DNA from: Candidatus Aenigmatarchaeota archaeon
GTDB lineage: Archaea; Aenigmatarchaeota; Aenigmatarchaeia; QMZS01
NCBI GenBank assembly: GCA_030620695.1
Contig: JAUXEA010000014.1
Location: forward strand, 1-8,630
Reading direction: 5' to 3'
DNA length: 8,630 nucleotides
Below the pieces are notes generated by a model. It saw only the letters and a program-made list of their open reading frames with translations, was not told the DNA's origin and searched no databases. Positions 1-6,858 of this stretch are shown here, one piece after another (position 1 is the stretch's first letter; the number at the start of each line of letters is the position of its first letter). The translations under genes were made by a program, and so were the position numbers.

Positions 1-2
1 AT

Positions 3-1505
3 TGCTCAAATTATGATTTTTTTTATACCATCAGGTCAGACGCCCAGATAGTTGGGGGTCCAAGCGGTGGTGGTGGAATGACAATTGCAACATTGGCATC
101 CCTGCTTGACTTAAACATAAGCAGTAAAGTTTTAATGACCGGGATAATAAATTTGGATGGGTCTATAGGACAGGTTTCAGGAATTTTGGAAAAAGCAGAG
201 GCAGTGGCAAAAAAAGGAGACACATTTTTAATTCCCTACAAACAGTCCATTATTGAAACAGAAAAAACAGGACCTGTAGTTGTTGAAGAAAAAATACCTG
301 AAACTTTAGATATAAAAAAATACGCGAAAGAACATTTTAATTTAACAGTAATAGAAGTGAAAACAATAAAAGAGGCGTTCAGGTATTTCACAAATTATGA
401 AATTAAAGAACCCAAAGCAGAATTCAAAAGAACATTAGAATACCAGCAAACAATGAAGAAATTAGCAGGTGATTTAATAAGTGAGTCTGCTGAACTAAAA
501 GAGTATTGCGAGAGAAAACTTAAAACCGCGAAAATAAGTTATAAATACCAAAAGCAGGTTTCTGAACTCTGCAGCTTATCTTTGGATAAAGCAGAAGAAA
601 ATTATAAAAAAGAGAATTACTATTCCAGTGCCTCATTTGCTTTCTCAAAATCAATTTCCTATAAATATGGCATCAACCTGGTAAGACTGCTTGAAGAGGA
701 AGACAAAAAAACATTTCTTTTTAACTACCTGAAAACTATAGAGAACAAAATTTTTGAAATTAATACTTCAAATATAGAATTATATGCAATAATAGAAGAA
801 AGAGAATCAGAGACACTTGAAAACCTGGAACTTGCCTGGAAAAATTATTATAATGAAGATTATATCCAGGGAATTTACTATGGCTCCTTTGGTGAGGCAA
901 GATTATACACCGCAGAACTCTGGAATAAATACGCGGACCAGTTTCCTGTTTACATTGAAGAAGAACCAGATGAATTAAAAGAGATTGCAAATGAAATAAT
1001 CTCAAACACTTATTCTATTTTAACATATTCTTCATTAACTTCAAAAAGCACTTTTCTGGATGAAGCTAAAAATTTTCTTGACAAAGCAGGAGAGAATTAT
1101 AAAAAAGGAAATTATTATACAGCAATTATTCTCGGTTTGAAAAGTGAGGCAAATGCTGAACTTGGTTCAGAAACATTAGGAAAAGATTTTGATTACCTGA
1201 TAGAATTACACAGGAAAAAAGCACTTATTTTTATAAGCAAAACAAACTCTGTAATTGGACAGAGTTATTTTGAATATGCAGAAACACTTAGCAAAGACAA
1301 CAAACAAGCGTCCCTGACTTATTATACTTATGGTGAAAAACTTTCAAGATTAAATGAAATACTAAATAAAAAAGTTTTAGTAAAAGAAATTGAGCCAAGT
1401 GAATATATAAAACCAGTTACTTGTGATTACAAAGATTATATACCTGTATTTTTAATCTCTGTTATTTTGTCTTTCTTTGCCGGTGTTATTGTAGGAAAAT
1501 TATGA
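3..1505 (+). CDS. Lon-like (S16-type) archaeal serine protease with C-terminal membrane anchor, 5'-truncated by window edge
   Basis: The reading frame is open from the first complete codon, so the gene begins upstream and the ATG at 78 is internal. Codons 51-80 encode IVGGPSGGGGM, matching the Lon catalytic-serine motif, with the Ser at 63-65. The expected partner lysine is in SGILEKAEA (Lys codon 192-194), aligning with GGLKEK of Lon. After about 100 residues of protease domain comes a long, Lys/Glu/Tyr-rich helical region with TPR-like repeats. The protein ends in one hydrophobic segment (YIPVFLISVILSFFAGVIVG) and a short GKL tail. No AAA+ ATPase module is visible in the part present. This architecture resembles the COG1750 predicted archaeal serine proteases, which are membrane-tethered and probably act outside the cytoplasm. 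The stop overlaps the next ATG by 4 nt (ATGA), so the two are probably co-translated. Catalytic assignment is by motif only; the substrate is unknown. Confidence 0.78.
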   Translation, partial: CSNYDFFYTIRSDAQIVGGPSGGGGMTIATLASLLDLNISSKVLMTGIINLDGSIGQVSGILEKAEAVAKKGDTFLIPYKQSIIETEKTGPVVVEEKIPETLDIKKYAKEHFNLTVIEVKTIKEAFRYFTNYEIKEPKAEFKRTLEYQQTMKKLAGDLISESAELKEYCERKLKTAKISYKYQKQVSELCSLSLDKAEENYKKENYYSSASFAFSKSISYKYGINLVRLLEEEDKKTFLFNYLKTIENKIFEINTSNIELYAIIEERESETLENLELAWKNYYNEDYIQGIYYGSFGEARLYTAELWNKYADQFPVYIEEEPDELKEIANEIISNTYSILTYSSLTSKSTFLDEAKNFLDKAGENYKKGNYYTAIILGLKSEANAELGSETLGKDFDYLIELHRKKALIFISKTNSVIGQSYFEYAETLSKDNKQASLTYYTYGEKLSRLNEILNKKVLVKEIEPSEYIKPVTCDYKDYIPVFLISVILSFFAGVIVGKL

Positions 1506-2221
1506 GTTTATTAAATACAGTAATTGCAATTCCACTTGTTAATTTAATTCTGATTGCTCTGTGTATTTTTCTTTCTGTAATTGGTTATTTAAAAAAAGTT
1601 ATTGACCTTAAATCCTTAATATTCACCTGCTTCTTTGCAGTTTTTTTTATCTCTTTTTTCCCGCTTTACTGGTTTGGTTCTCTCTTAATTTTATATATTT
1701 TAACAAGTTTTGCAACAAAATATAAAAGAGAATATAAATTAGTTGTTCACAATAAAGGCAGAAAGCTGAAAAATCTGATGAGTAATTTATTTCCTTCTTT
1801 ACTTTTTTCATTTATTTATCTCATTTTCCCAAACCCAATATTCTATTTTGCTTTTCTCTGTGGAATTTCCTGTGCGTGTACGGACACTTTGGCAAGTGAA
1901 ATCGGGCAGTTAAGTAGAAAAAACCCGAGACTGATTACAACTCTTGAGGAAGTTAAAACCGGAACTGAAGGAGGTGTTTCTCATCTGGGTCTGGGTATTG
2001 GATTAATTGGGGGTTTGCTTGTTTCCCTTCCCGCACTTTACCTTGGTTACAATATTTTTATTTTTGCTGTACTGATTGGTTTTGTCGGGTGCAATATAGA
2101 TTCTTTTATCGGGGCAAAATTTGAGTTAAAAGGAAAATGCTCAAATGAAACAACGAATTTAATTGCAACAAATTCTTCCGCTATTCTTGGTCTGATTGTT
2201 TTTGTTATTCTTTTAAGTTAA
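1502..2221 (+). CDS. DUF92 / TIGR00297-family integral membrane protein
   Basis: This 239-aa protein is almost entirely hydrophobic, with about six or seven predicted membrane segments and a basic cytosolic-type stretch near residues 73-92. The DUF92 signature is clear: CTDTLASEIGQLS at 126-138, GTEGGVSHLG at 154-163 and a conserved D200 followed by SFIGAKFE. The terminal NLIATN segment (219-224) is also typical. Characterised plant members (VTE6) phosphorylate phytyl phosphate, so an archaeal role in polyprenyl or isoprenoid phosphate recycling is plausible but is inference only. Length is normal for the family. It overlaps the upstream protease gene by 4 nt and has no visible Shine-Dalgarno sequence, so translation is probably coupled. 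Confidence 0.85.
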   Translation: MSLLNTVIAIPLVNLILIALCIFLSVIGYLKKVIDLKSLIFTCFFAVFFISFFPLYWFGSLLILYILTSFATKYKREYKLVVHNKGRKLKNLMSNLFPSLLFSFIYLIFPNPIFYFAFLCGISCACTDTLASEIGQLSRKNPRLITTLEEVKTGTEGGVSHLGLGIGLIGGLLVSLPALYLGYNIFIFAVLIGFVGCNIDSFIGAKFELKGKCSNETTNLIATNSSAILGLIVFVILLS

Positions 2222-2249
2222 CCATTTGGTTAACCCCAACTTGCGTTGG
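2220..2249. terminator. Two tandem small hairpins after the DUF92 gene, possible transcription terminator
   Basis: Immediately at the DUF92 stop lies AACC-ATTT-GGTT (2220-2231), then CCAAC-TTGC-GTTGG (2236-2249). Both are short perfect inverted repeats, and AT-rich sequence follows. Archaeal termination relies mainly on T-tracts, and none is strong here, so a terminator or mRNA 3'-end role is only a possibility. The remaining bases up to the next ATG (2250-2313) hold another weak inverted repeat, TTTCT/AGAAA, near 2272-2290. Confidence 0.3.
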
Positions 2250-2313
2250 TTGAGTAAAATAATCTTCTAGCAGGTTTTCTTTATGAGAAAGTTACTAAAT
2301 AAAATAATTAATT

Positions 2314-3108
2314 ATGTCAGACTTTAAAAAAGTTAGTGAATTTATAATTTTTACAGACCTGGATGGAACCTTGGTTGATGAGAATTATTCATATAAAAAA
2401 GCATTACCAGTTTTAAATATTCTAAAAAACAAAAAAATACCAATAATTTTTTGCTCTGCAAAAACCAGGGCAGAGCAGGAGGTTATCAGGAACAAGACAG
2501 GAATAATTCATCCCTTTATTGTTGAGAATGGTTCAGCAATTTATATTCCAAAAGGATATTTCAGGGAAAGAAAAGGTGAGGTAGAAGGTGATTATGAAGT
2601 AATTACTTTGGGTGTTAGGTTTAAGAAAATAAGAAAAGAAATTGAAAAATTAAAAAATAGATATAAAATAAAAAGTTACTGTGATATGACTACCCAGGAA
2701 GTTGCAAAGGTGACAGGGTTAGATTTAAAAAGTGCGGGTTATGCAAAAATAAGGGAATTCGGGGAAACGATTGTTGAAGCAGATAAAGGAGCACTGGAAG
2801 AATTGAAAAAGAAATTTAATGTTGTAATTGGTGGAAGATTCACACAGGTCTTTGGTAAGGGAGCGGGCAAGGGAAAAGCGGTTAAAATATTATCCAATGT
2901 GTATAAAGAATCTGGAAAGATAATAACCATTGGAATAGGAAATGCGCAAAATGATGAACCAATGCTCAAAATTGTTGACATACCTGCGATAGTAAAAAAT
3001 CCTGACGGAAACCGGGCTGATTTAAAAATTGATGGAATTTACAAGGCTAAGGGAATAGGACCTGCTGGATTTGGTGAAGTTGTGAAAAAGTTTGTTTTGG
3101 GTGAATAA
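2314..3108 (+). CDS. mpgP: Mannosyl-3-phosphoglycerate phosphatase (HAD superfamily, class IIB)
   Basis: This enzyme dephosphorylates mannosyl-3-phosphoglycerate to the compatible solute mannosylglycerate. The 264-aa product has the HAD nucleophile motif FTDLDGT (D15 nucleophile, D17 acid/base). Motif II SAKTRAE lies at S48-E54, and the family-typical PFIVENGSAIYIPKGYF follows. The motif III Lys is in GKGAGKGKA (181-189) and motif IV is GNAQNDEPML (209-218). Length and motif order fit the MPGP subfamily of Cof-like hydrolases. An oddity: motif IV is normally GDSxND, and here the first acidic residue is Asn210, while D214 is kept. The start follows AATTATG with no Shine-Dalgarno sequence. The synthase that makes its substrate is not in the window. 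The neighbouring GH38 mannosidase gene suggests linked mannoside metabolism. Confidence 0.85.
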   Translation: MSDFKKVSEFIIFTDLDGTLVDENYSYKKALPVLNILKNKKIPIIFCSAKTRAEQEVIRNKTGIIHPFIVENGSAIYIPKGYFRERKGEVEGDYEVITLGVRFKKIRKEIEKLKNRYKIKSYCDMTTQEVAKVTGLDLKSAGYAKIREFGETIVEADKGALEELKKKFNVVIGGRFTQVFGKGAGKGKAVKILSNVYKESGKIITIGIGNAQNDEPMLKIVDIPAIVKNPDGNRADLKIDGIYKAKGIGPAGFGEVVKKFVLGE

Positions 3109-3125
3109 ATCTTGCAATACTCCCC

Positions 3126-3140
3126 TTTAGGGCATTTTGT
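3126..3140 (+). terminator. Weak hairpin plus T-rich stretch between mpgP and the mannosidase gene
   Basis: CCC-CTTTA-GGG-like inverted sequence around 3122-3132 is followed by the T-rich run CATTTTGTTT. It lies between the mpgP stop and the TATA-like box of the next gene, so it could end the upstream transcript. The stem is only 3-4 bp, hence low confidence. Confidence 0.2.
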
Positions 3141-3144
3141 TTAA

Positions 3145-3172
3145 GATATAAAAACTAAAATAGTTACAATTA
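3145..3172 (+). promoter_or_regulatory. TATA-like box and leaderless start for the GH38 gene
   Basis: GATATAAAAA at 3145-3154 is a good archaeal TATA box. Its centre is about 22 nt upstream of the ATG at 3172, leaving no room for an untranslated leader or a Shine-Dalgarno site. The start sits in AATTATG, a context repeated at other starts in this window. Confidence 0.55.
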
Positions 3173-5751
3173 TGCCTAAACAAAAAATTAGTAAAATTAA
3201 AAACAATGAAAAATCAAAAATTTATTTAGTTCCGCACACACACTATGATGCAATATGGGTTTTTACAAAGGAAGATTATTTTTACATAAATATAGATTTG
3301 ATTCTCAAGAGGGTTATTAATTTACTTAAAAAAGAAAAAGATTACAAATTTCTTATAGAACAGACTTATCTTCTGGAGGAACTTGAAAAACGATATCCCG
3401 GACTTTTCAAGAAAATTACAAAATATATAAAAGATAAAAGGATTGAAATTGCGGATGGGGAATATTTGATGGCAGATACAATGCTCCCGCAGGGAGAGAC
3501 CCTGATTAGAGAGATAATGTTTGGCAAGCAATTTGTGAAAAAAAAGTTTGGGGTTGATGTTCCTGTAATGTGGCAGGCAGACAGTTTTGGTTTAAATGCA
3601 CAGCTTCCACAGATATACAGGAAAAGCGGGTATAAATACCTTGCTTTCAGGCGGGGGTGCCCTGAGAAAAAACCTTCAGAATTCTTTTGGGAAGGTTTGG
3701 ATGGAACAAAAATTATCACACACTTTATGCCTTTTGGTTATAGGGCAGGTTTGGATTTGGGAAAACTTGATGAAAACTACAAAAAATTAAGTAGTATATC
3801 TGCAACAGACAATATACTCATGCCCTCGGGTAGTGGTGTTACAATGCCTCAGGAGGAAACTATAAAAGCGGTCAGGAATTTTAACAAAAAGTATAAAACC
3901 AGAATAAAAATTGCAACCCCCTCAGAATTTTTTAAGAGTGTGGAAAAACATGTTAAAAGGTTACCAATTAAACGAGGTGAAATGTATTCCGGGAAATATT
4001 CTGAAGTATTTCCTGATACAGCATCAAACAGGATATGGCTTAAAAAAGACTTAAGAAATTACGAAAATAAATTACTGGGATTTGAAAAGTTTGCCACAAT
4101 TAATTCTCTTATAGATAGCTGTTATCCGGAAGAATCAAGAGAGTGCTGGAAAAAAATATTATTCCTGGGTTTTCATGATGTAGTTCCCGGTACTGGAATG
4201 GATACAGGATACGAAGAGGCAAAACAGCACATAGAATTTCTAAGGGCAAAACTTAATTATTTAACTCCTCATATTCTGGAGTCTGTTGTCAGGAATGATA
4301 CTGATAATGAGACTTATGGCGATGTTGTAATATTTAACCCCCTGTCCTGGAATGTTTCTAACTGGGTTGAAGTTGACTTAAACTTTGATAAAGGACAGGT
4401 ATTTAAGATGGAAGGCTTAAAGAGCAATAATGAAGAAATAGAAATAGAAATTATAAGATTCTCCAGATATGGGGACGAATCATTAAGAAGTGCAAAAATA
4501 GGTTTTGTTGCAAATGTTCCTCCAACAGGATACAAGGTTTATAAAATTATGGAGATGACACCAAAACACAAAAAAAATTCTTTCATAAGAATAACAGGAA
4601 ACACAATTAAAAATAAATTTTTTAAACTCAGGTTTTCCCCTGATACAGGGTTAATAGAAGTGCTGAAAAACAATAAAAAAATATGCAGGGGAAATGAATT
4701 AATAATTGAAGAGGAAATTGGTGATCTATATTATCATAAAGAATCTTTAGGCCCCCCATTAAAAACAGAAAGGGGAGAGGGGGTAAAATACGGTTCTTTT
4801 AATGTGAAAAACTTCTGGATTATGAAATCTCCGGTGAGAAGGGTTATAAATATAGAAACTGATTACTACTCTCTAAGATGGCCATATAGACTCACAGATA
4901 AACTTAGACCAATAATTTGGAGACACCGGTTTGTAAGATTCAAAAAGAAAATAATCATTTACAAAGATATTCCGAGAGTAGATTTTATAACATCTGTTGA
5001 AAACAATCACCCAAGAATAAGGATAAGAGTAAAATTTGATACAGATATTGACAAGCCGGAATATACCTGTGAGAGCCAGTTTGGTGCCATAAGCAGGAAA
5101 AAAAACCAGTATTACTCAAAAGCAGATGGATGGATAGAGAAACCCACGGGTATATTTCCATCCCTAAGATGGATTGATTATAGTGATAATGAAAAAGGAT
5201 TGACTCTTATAAATAAAGGGAATCCTGAGAATGAGGTGAGAGATAAAAGTGTATACCTGACTTTAATGAGGTCAGTAGAAATGCTTTCTTCTGATGGAAA
5301 GACGGGTCCATCAATCCCGGTTCCTGATGCAAAAGAATTCAAGAAATATTTATTTGACTACTCAATATACCCGCATGAAAAAGACTGGAAAAAAGCGAAG
5401 TCTTATAAACAGGGATACGAATTCAATTATAGTCTAATTGCATTTCAATTAACAAGGAAAGAAAAATACAGGGGTAAGAGGTCATTTTTAAAAGTCGAGC
5501 CTGATAATGTGATTGTAAGTGCATTAAAAAAAGCAGAGGGAGGAAAGGAAATAATAATCAGATTTTATGAAGCAGGTGGTAAAAAAACAGAGACAACAAT
5601 AACATTGTTTAGGAAACCAAAAGATGTTGAAGTAGTAAATTTAATAGAAGAAAAAGACAAGGAGTTTGATAAAAAAATTAGTGTTAAAGAAAATGAAATT
5701 AAAGTTGTTGTCAATCCTTTTGAGATTGTAACTTTGAAAGTGAAGATTTGA
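3172..5751 (+). CDS. Glycoside hydrolase family 38 alpha-mannosidase
   Basis: This 859-aa enzyme is expected to cleave alpha-mannosides with retention of configuration, using a bound divalent metal (Zn in characterised members). The N-terminal GH38 domain starts at PHTHYDAIWVFT, with metal ligands H24 and D26. The nucleophile is D137 in WQADSFGLNAQLPQI. The fourth metal ligand is H335 in FHDVVPGTGMDTGYEEA. These match the H/D/D/H set of GH38. A long beta-rich C-terminal region (about 380-859) corresponds to the mannosidase middle and C-terminal domains. No signal peptide is visible, so it is probably cytoplasmic. Length is close to bacterial GH38 enzymes, including E. coli MngB, which acts on phosphorylated mannosylglycerate. 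With mpgP directly upstream (63-nt gap), mannosylglycerate turnover or trimming of mannosylated glycans are the leading ideas. The exact substrate cannot be read from sequence. Confidence 0.9.
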   Translation: MPKQKISKIKNNEKSKIYLVPHTHYDAIWVFTKEDYFYINIDLILKRVINLLKKEKDYKFLIEQTYLLEELEKRYPGLFKKITKYIKDKRIEIADGEYLMADTMLPQGETLIREIMFGKQFVKKKFGVDVPVMWQADSFGLNAQLPQIYRKSGYKYLAFRRGCPEKKPSEFFWEGLDGTKIITHFMPFGYRAGLDLGKLDENYKKLSSISATDNILMPSGSGVTMPQEETIKAVRNFNKKYKTRIKIATPSEFFKSVEKHVKRLPIKRGEMYSGKYSEVFPDTASNRIWLKKDLRNYENKLLGFEKFATINSLIDSCYPEESRECWKKILFLGFHDVVPGTGMDTGYEEAKQHIEFLRAKLNYLTPHILESVVRNDTDNETYGDVVIFNPLSWNVSNWVEVDLNFDKGQVFKMEGLKSNNEEIEIEIIRFSRYGDESLRSAKIGFVANVPPTGYKVYKIMEMTPKHKKNSFIRITGNTIKNKFFKLRFSPDTGLIEVLKNNKKICRGNELIIEEEIGDLYYHKESLGPPLKTERGEGVKYGSFNVKNFWIMKSPVRRVINIETDYYSLRWPYRLTDKLRPIIWRHRFVRFKKKIIIYKDIPRVDFITSVENNHPRIRIRVKFDTDIDKPEYTCESQFGAISRKKNQYYSKADGWIEKPTGIFPSLRWIDYSDNEKGLTLINKGNPENEVRDKSVYLTLMRSVEMLSSDGKTGPSIPVPDAKEFKKYLFDYSIYPHEKDWKKAKSYKQGYEFNYSLIAFQLTRKEKYRGKRSFLKVEPDNVIVSALKKAEGGKEIIIRFYEAGGKKTETTITLFRKPKDVEVVNLIEEKDKEFDKKISVKENEIKVVVNPFEIVTLKVKI

Positions 5752-5793
5752 TTGTTAAAATACATAAATTTAAATTATTCAATTTCTATTTTT

Positions 5794-6288
5794 TTAAAAT
5801 ATTTCTGCTATTTTTTTAAGAGGTATTCTTAATAAATCTTTTCTGGATTCCAAAATAAACCCGGGGTCATCTTTAAGATATACAAGTCTGTAACACCTAC
5901 CTATATAACAGTCTAACAAAGGATTACCATGAAATGTTAAATCCGGACAAACGGAAGTATTTAATATAGAGTTACCTGTGCATTTACCAATACTCCTAAT
6001 TAATTTTTCAATGTCGGGTGATTCATATTTTTTTAATTCCTTTAATATATGTTCTATACTATCGGCATCCATTATAGTTCCCCCCACTTTTTCATATTCT
6101 GGAATTTTAAAAGCTTCTTCTAATTCAGCTCCTGTTATTTTTTCATCCTTAAAAAATTCATCAGGGATATAGATACCCACTGAATATAAACCTAATGTGG
6201 TTTTTAGCAAATTAATAATACCTTTGCCTTCTAATTCACGTATATCTATAGGCTTTTTATACACACCCCTATCAATAGATCTTATCAT
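5794..6288 (-). CDS. Hypothetical protein, 164 aa, four cysteines
   Basis: I do not recognise this family. The product looks soluble, with no membrane segment or signal peptide. It has an N-terminal RELEGKGIINLLKTTLGLYS segment, an acidic-helical middle (about 55-100) and a C-terminal part with four cysteines at 103, 114, 127 and 132 (spacing C-x10-C-x12-C-x4-C). A His lies at 120 and a terminal basic helix ends the protein. The cysteines could bind metal or form disulphides. The gene converges on the GH38 gene with a 42-nt gap and diverges from tRNA-Val. A TATA-like box at 6307-6316 lies about 24 nt above the ATG, supporting this start and a leaderless transcript. Confidence 0.62.
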   Translation of the reverse strand: MIRSIDRGVYKKPIDIRELEGKGIINLLKTTLGLYSVGIYIPDEFFKDEKITGAELEEAFKIPEYEKVGGTIMDADSIEHILKELKKYESPDIEKLIRSIGKCTGNSILNTSVCPDLTFHGNPLLDCYIGRCYRLVYLKDDPGFILESRKDLLRIPLKKIAEIF

Positions 6289-6306
6289 AATACAGAAAGC
6301 AGTAAA

Positions 6307-6317
6307 ATTTTAAATAT
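6307..6317 (-). promoter_or_regulatory. TATA-like box for the 164-aa hypothetical gene
   Basis: On the minus strand this reads ATATTTAAAAT. It is centred about 24 nt upstream of the ATG at 6288, matching the spacing of other leaderless-looking starts in the window. Confidence 0.5.
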
Positions 6318-6329
6318 CCTAAAATAATT

Positions 6330-6338
6330 CATTTTAAC
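6330..6338 (+). promoter_or_regulatory. Weak TATA-like box for tRNA-Val
   Basis: ATTTTAACT is centred about 22 nt upstream of the first tRNA nucleotide (6356). It is a weak match, identified mainly by position and AT content. Confidence 0.35.
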
Positions 6339-6415
6339 TTTTAGAATTAAATTATGGGCTTGTGGTCTAGTTGGTTAGGACGTCGCGTTGACATCGCGGA
6401 GGTCAGGAGTTCAAA

Positions 6416-6533
6416 TAAGGTTTTCTTTTAAAAATGAGCCTTTAAAAAAGGCTCAAGCCAAACAAGTAAATTGGTTAGTAAGAAGAAAGTCCTCAAGGGG
6501 AAAGAAAAATAATTTGTATAAACCCGTTGGAAA
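6416..6533 (+). other. Intron in tRNA-Val T-loop (position 59/60), 118 nt, structured
   Basis: The splice sites fit a bulge-helix-bulge (BHB) motif cut by the archaeal splicing endonuclease. The outer helix is the T-stem. The central 4-bp helix pairs exon TTCA (6410-6413) with intron TGGA (6528-6531). The bulges AA^T (6414-6416) and AA^T (6532-6534) give TTCAAAT after ligation. The junction itself is ambiguous over AAAT, and the BHB geometry chooses this placement. Inside, helix A pairs 6419-6429 with 6481-6491. It encloses hairpin B (TGAGCCTTT/AAAGGCTCA, loop 6444-6446) and hairpin C (CCAA 6458-6461 / TTGG 6471-6474). No open reading frame or homing endonuclease is present. Confidence 0.88.
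6422..6474 (+). repeat. Intron core repeat, copy 1 (pairs with 8523-8575)
   Basis: Position-by-position comparison with 8523-8575 gives 49 identical bases of 53 without gaps. The differences are at 6446, 6464, 6467 and 6470, in the hairpin B loop and in or beside the hairpin C loop. Sequence outside this block, including exon sequence, is not conserved, so the repeat is a property of the introns. Confidence 0.92.
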
Positions 6534-6584
6534 TCTCCTCGAGCCCATTAAAAATTAGAAAATTTACACAACAAAAATAAAAAA

Positions 6585-6830
6585 CTAAATTTTTTTCAAT
6601 AAATCATCACAATCCTTGACTATTGATTTGCAGGCATTTTCTATTGATTTTTTTGTATTTTTTCCTTCGACAAGCAACTGCATTTTTTCCAAAAAAGGGT
6701 GTTTGCTCCCATAGGCTGCTCTTTTTATCCCTTTCTCCTTCCAGAGCCTTTCAACCACCAAATTCAGCAAAGTGGAATTCTCCTCTGTTTCAAGAACAAG
6801 TTTATCCTCTTTATGCTCAACAATTTTCAT
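6585..6830 (-). CDS. rpoL: DNA-directed RNA polymerase subunit L (Rpo11)
   Basis: This small RNA polymerase assembly subunit pairs with subunit D and is the counterpart of eukaryotic RPB11 and the bacterial alpha N-terminal domain. The 81-aa product shows the family core STLLNLVVERLW, where most members have HTLLN. AAYGSKHPF and a closing amphipathic helix follow. I start it at ATG 6830 (MKIVEHKEDK). The open frame extends upstream to 6911, but that extension is hydrophobic and unlike the family, and it would overlap the divergent uL11-like gene. The gene ends in TAG. It diverges from the uL11-like gene across only 26 nt, and a TATA-like stretch sits at about 6846-6857 for a leaderless start. 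Confidence 0.87.
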   Translation of the reverse strand: MKIVEHKEDKLVLETEENSTLLNLVVERLWKEKGIKRAAYGSKHPFLEKMQLLVEGKNTKKSIENACKSIVKDCDDLLKKI

Positions 6831-6858
6831 ATATAATTTAAAATTAAAATAATAAAAT
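6829..6858. promoter_or_regulatory. 26-nt divergent promoter region between rpoL and the uL11-like gene
   Basis: For the plus-strand gene (ATG 6857), ATATATAATTTA at 6829-6840 is centred about 22 nt upstream. For rpoL (ATG 6830, minus), ATTTTATTATTTT (minus-strand reading of 6846-6858) is centred about 22 nt upstream. Each putative TATA box therefore abuts or overlaps the other gene's start codon. Confidence 0.5.

Larger units (their letters stand above)
6356..6547 (+). tRNA. tRNA-Val(GAC), interrupted in the T-loop by a 118-nt intron
   Basis: Exons are 6356-6415 and 6534-6547, giving a 74-nt mature tRNA. The acceptor GGGCTTG (6356-6362) pairs with CGAGCCC (6540-6546), and the discriminator is A6547. 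The D-arm is GTCT/GGAC (6365-6381). The anticodon arm TCGCG/CGCGG (6383-6399) has loop TTGACAT, giving anticodon GAC at 6390-6392, which reads the Val codon GUC. The variable loop is AGGTC. The T-stem AGGAG/CTCCT (6405-6409, 6535-6539) closes a TTCAAAT loop only after intron removal. CCA is not encoded, since TTAAAA follows. Without allowing for the intron the T-arm looks broken, so a scanner tuned to anticodon-loop introns could miss the gene or call it a pseudogene. It diverges from the 164-aa gene and faces the 3' end of rpoL. Confidence 0.93.

Noticed and set aside
580..1125. DNA direct repeat or mobile element in the protease gene
   Set aside because: The similarity is at protein level (helical repeats) with many base differences. 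No inverted ends or target duplications are seen.
78..1505. Protease gene starting at ATG 78
   Set aside because: The frame is open to the window edge and the catalytic Ser (63-65) lies upstream of that ATG, so the start would remove the active site.
3366..3719. Minus-strand 117-aa open frame inside the GH38 gene
   Set aside because: It lies wholly within a well-supported catalytic domain on the other strand and shows no recognisable motif, so it is a coding shadow.
6416..6533. Group I self-splicing intron in tRNA-Val
   Set aside because: An S-like AAGAAAGTCC is present, but there is no matching R element (no GACT partner) or P/Q core, and 118 nt is too short for the catalytic core. The BHB junction explains splicing better.
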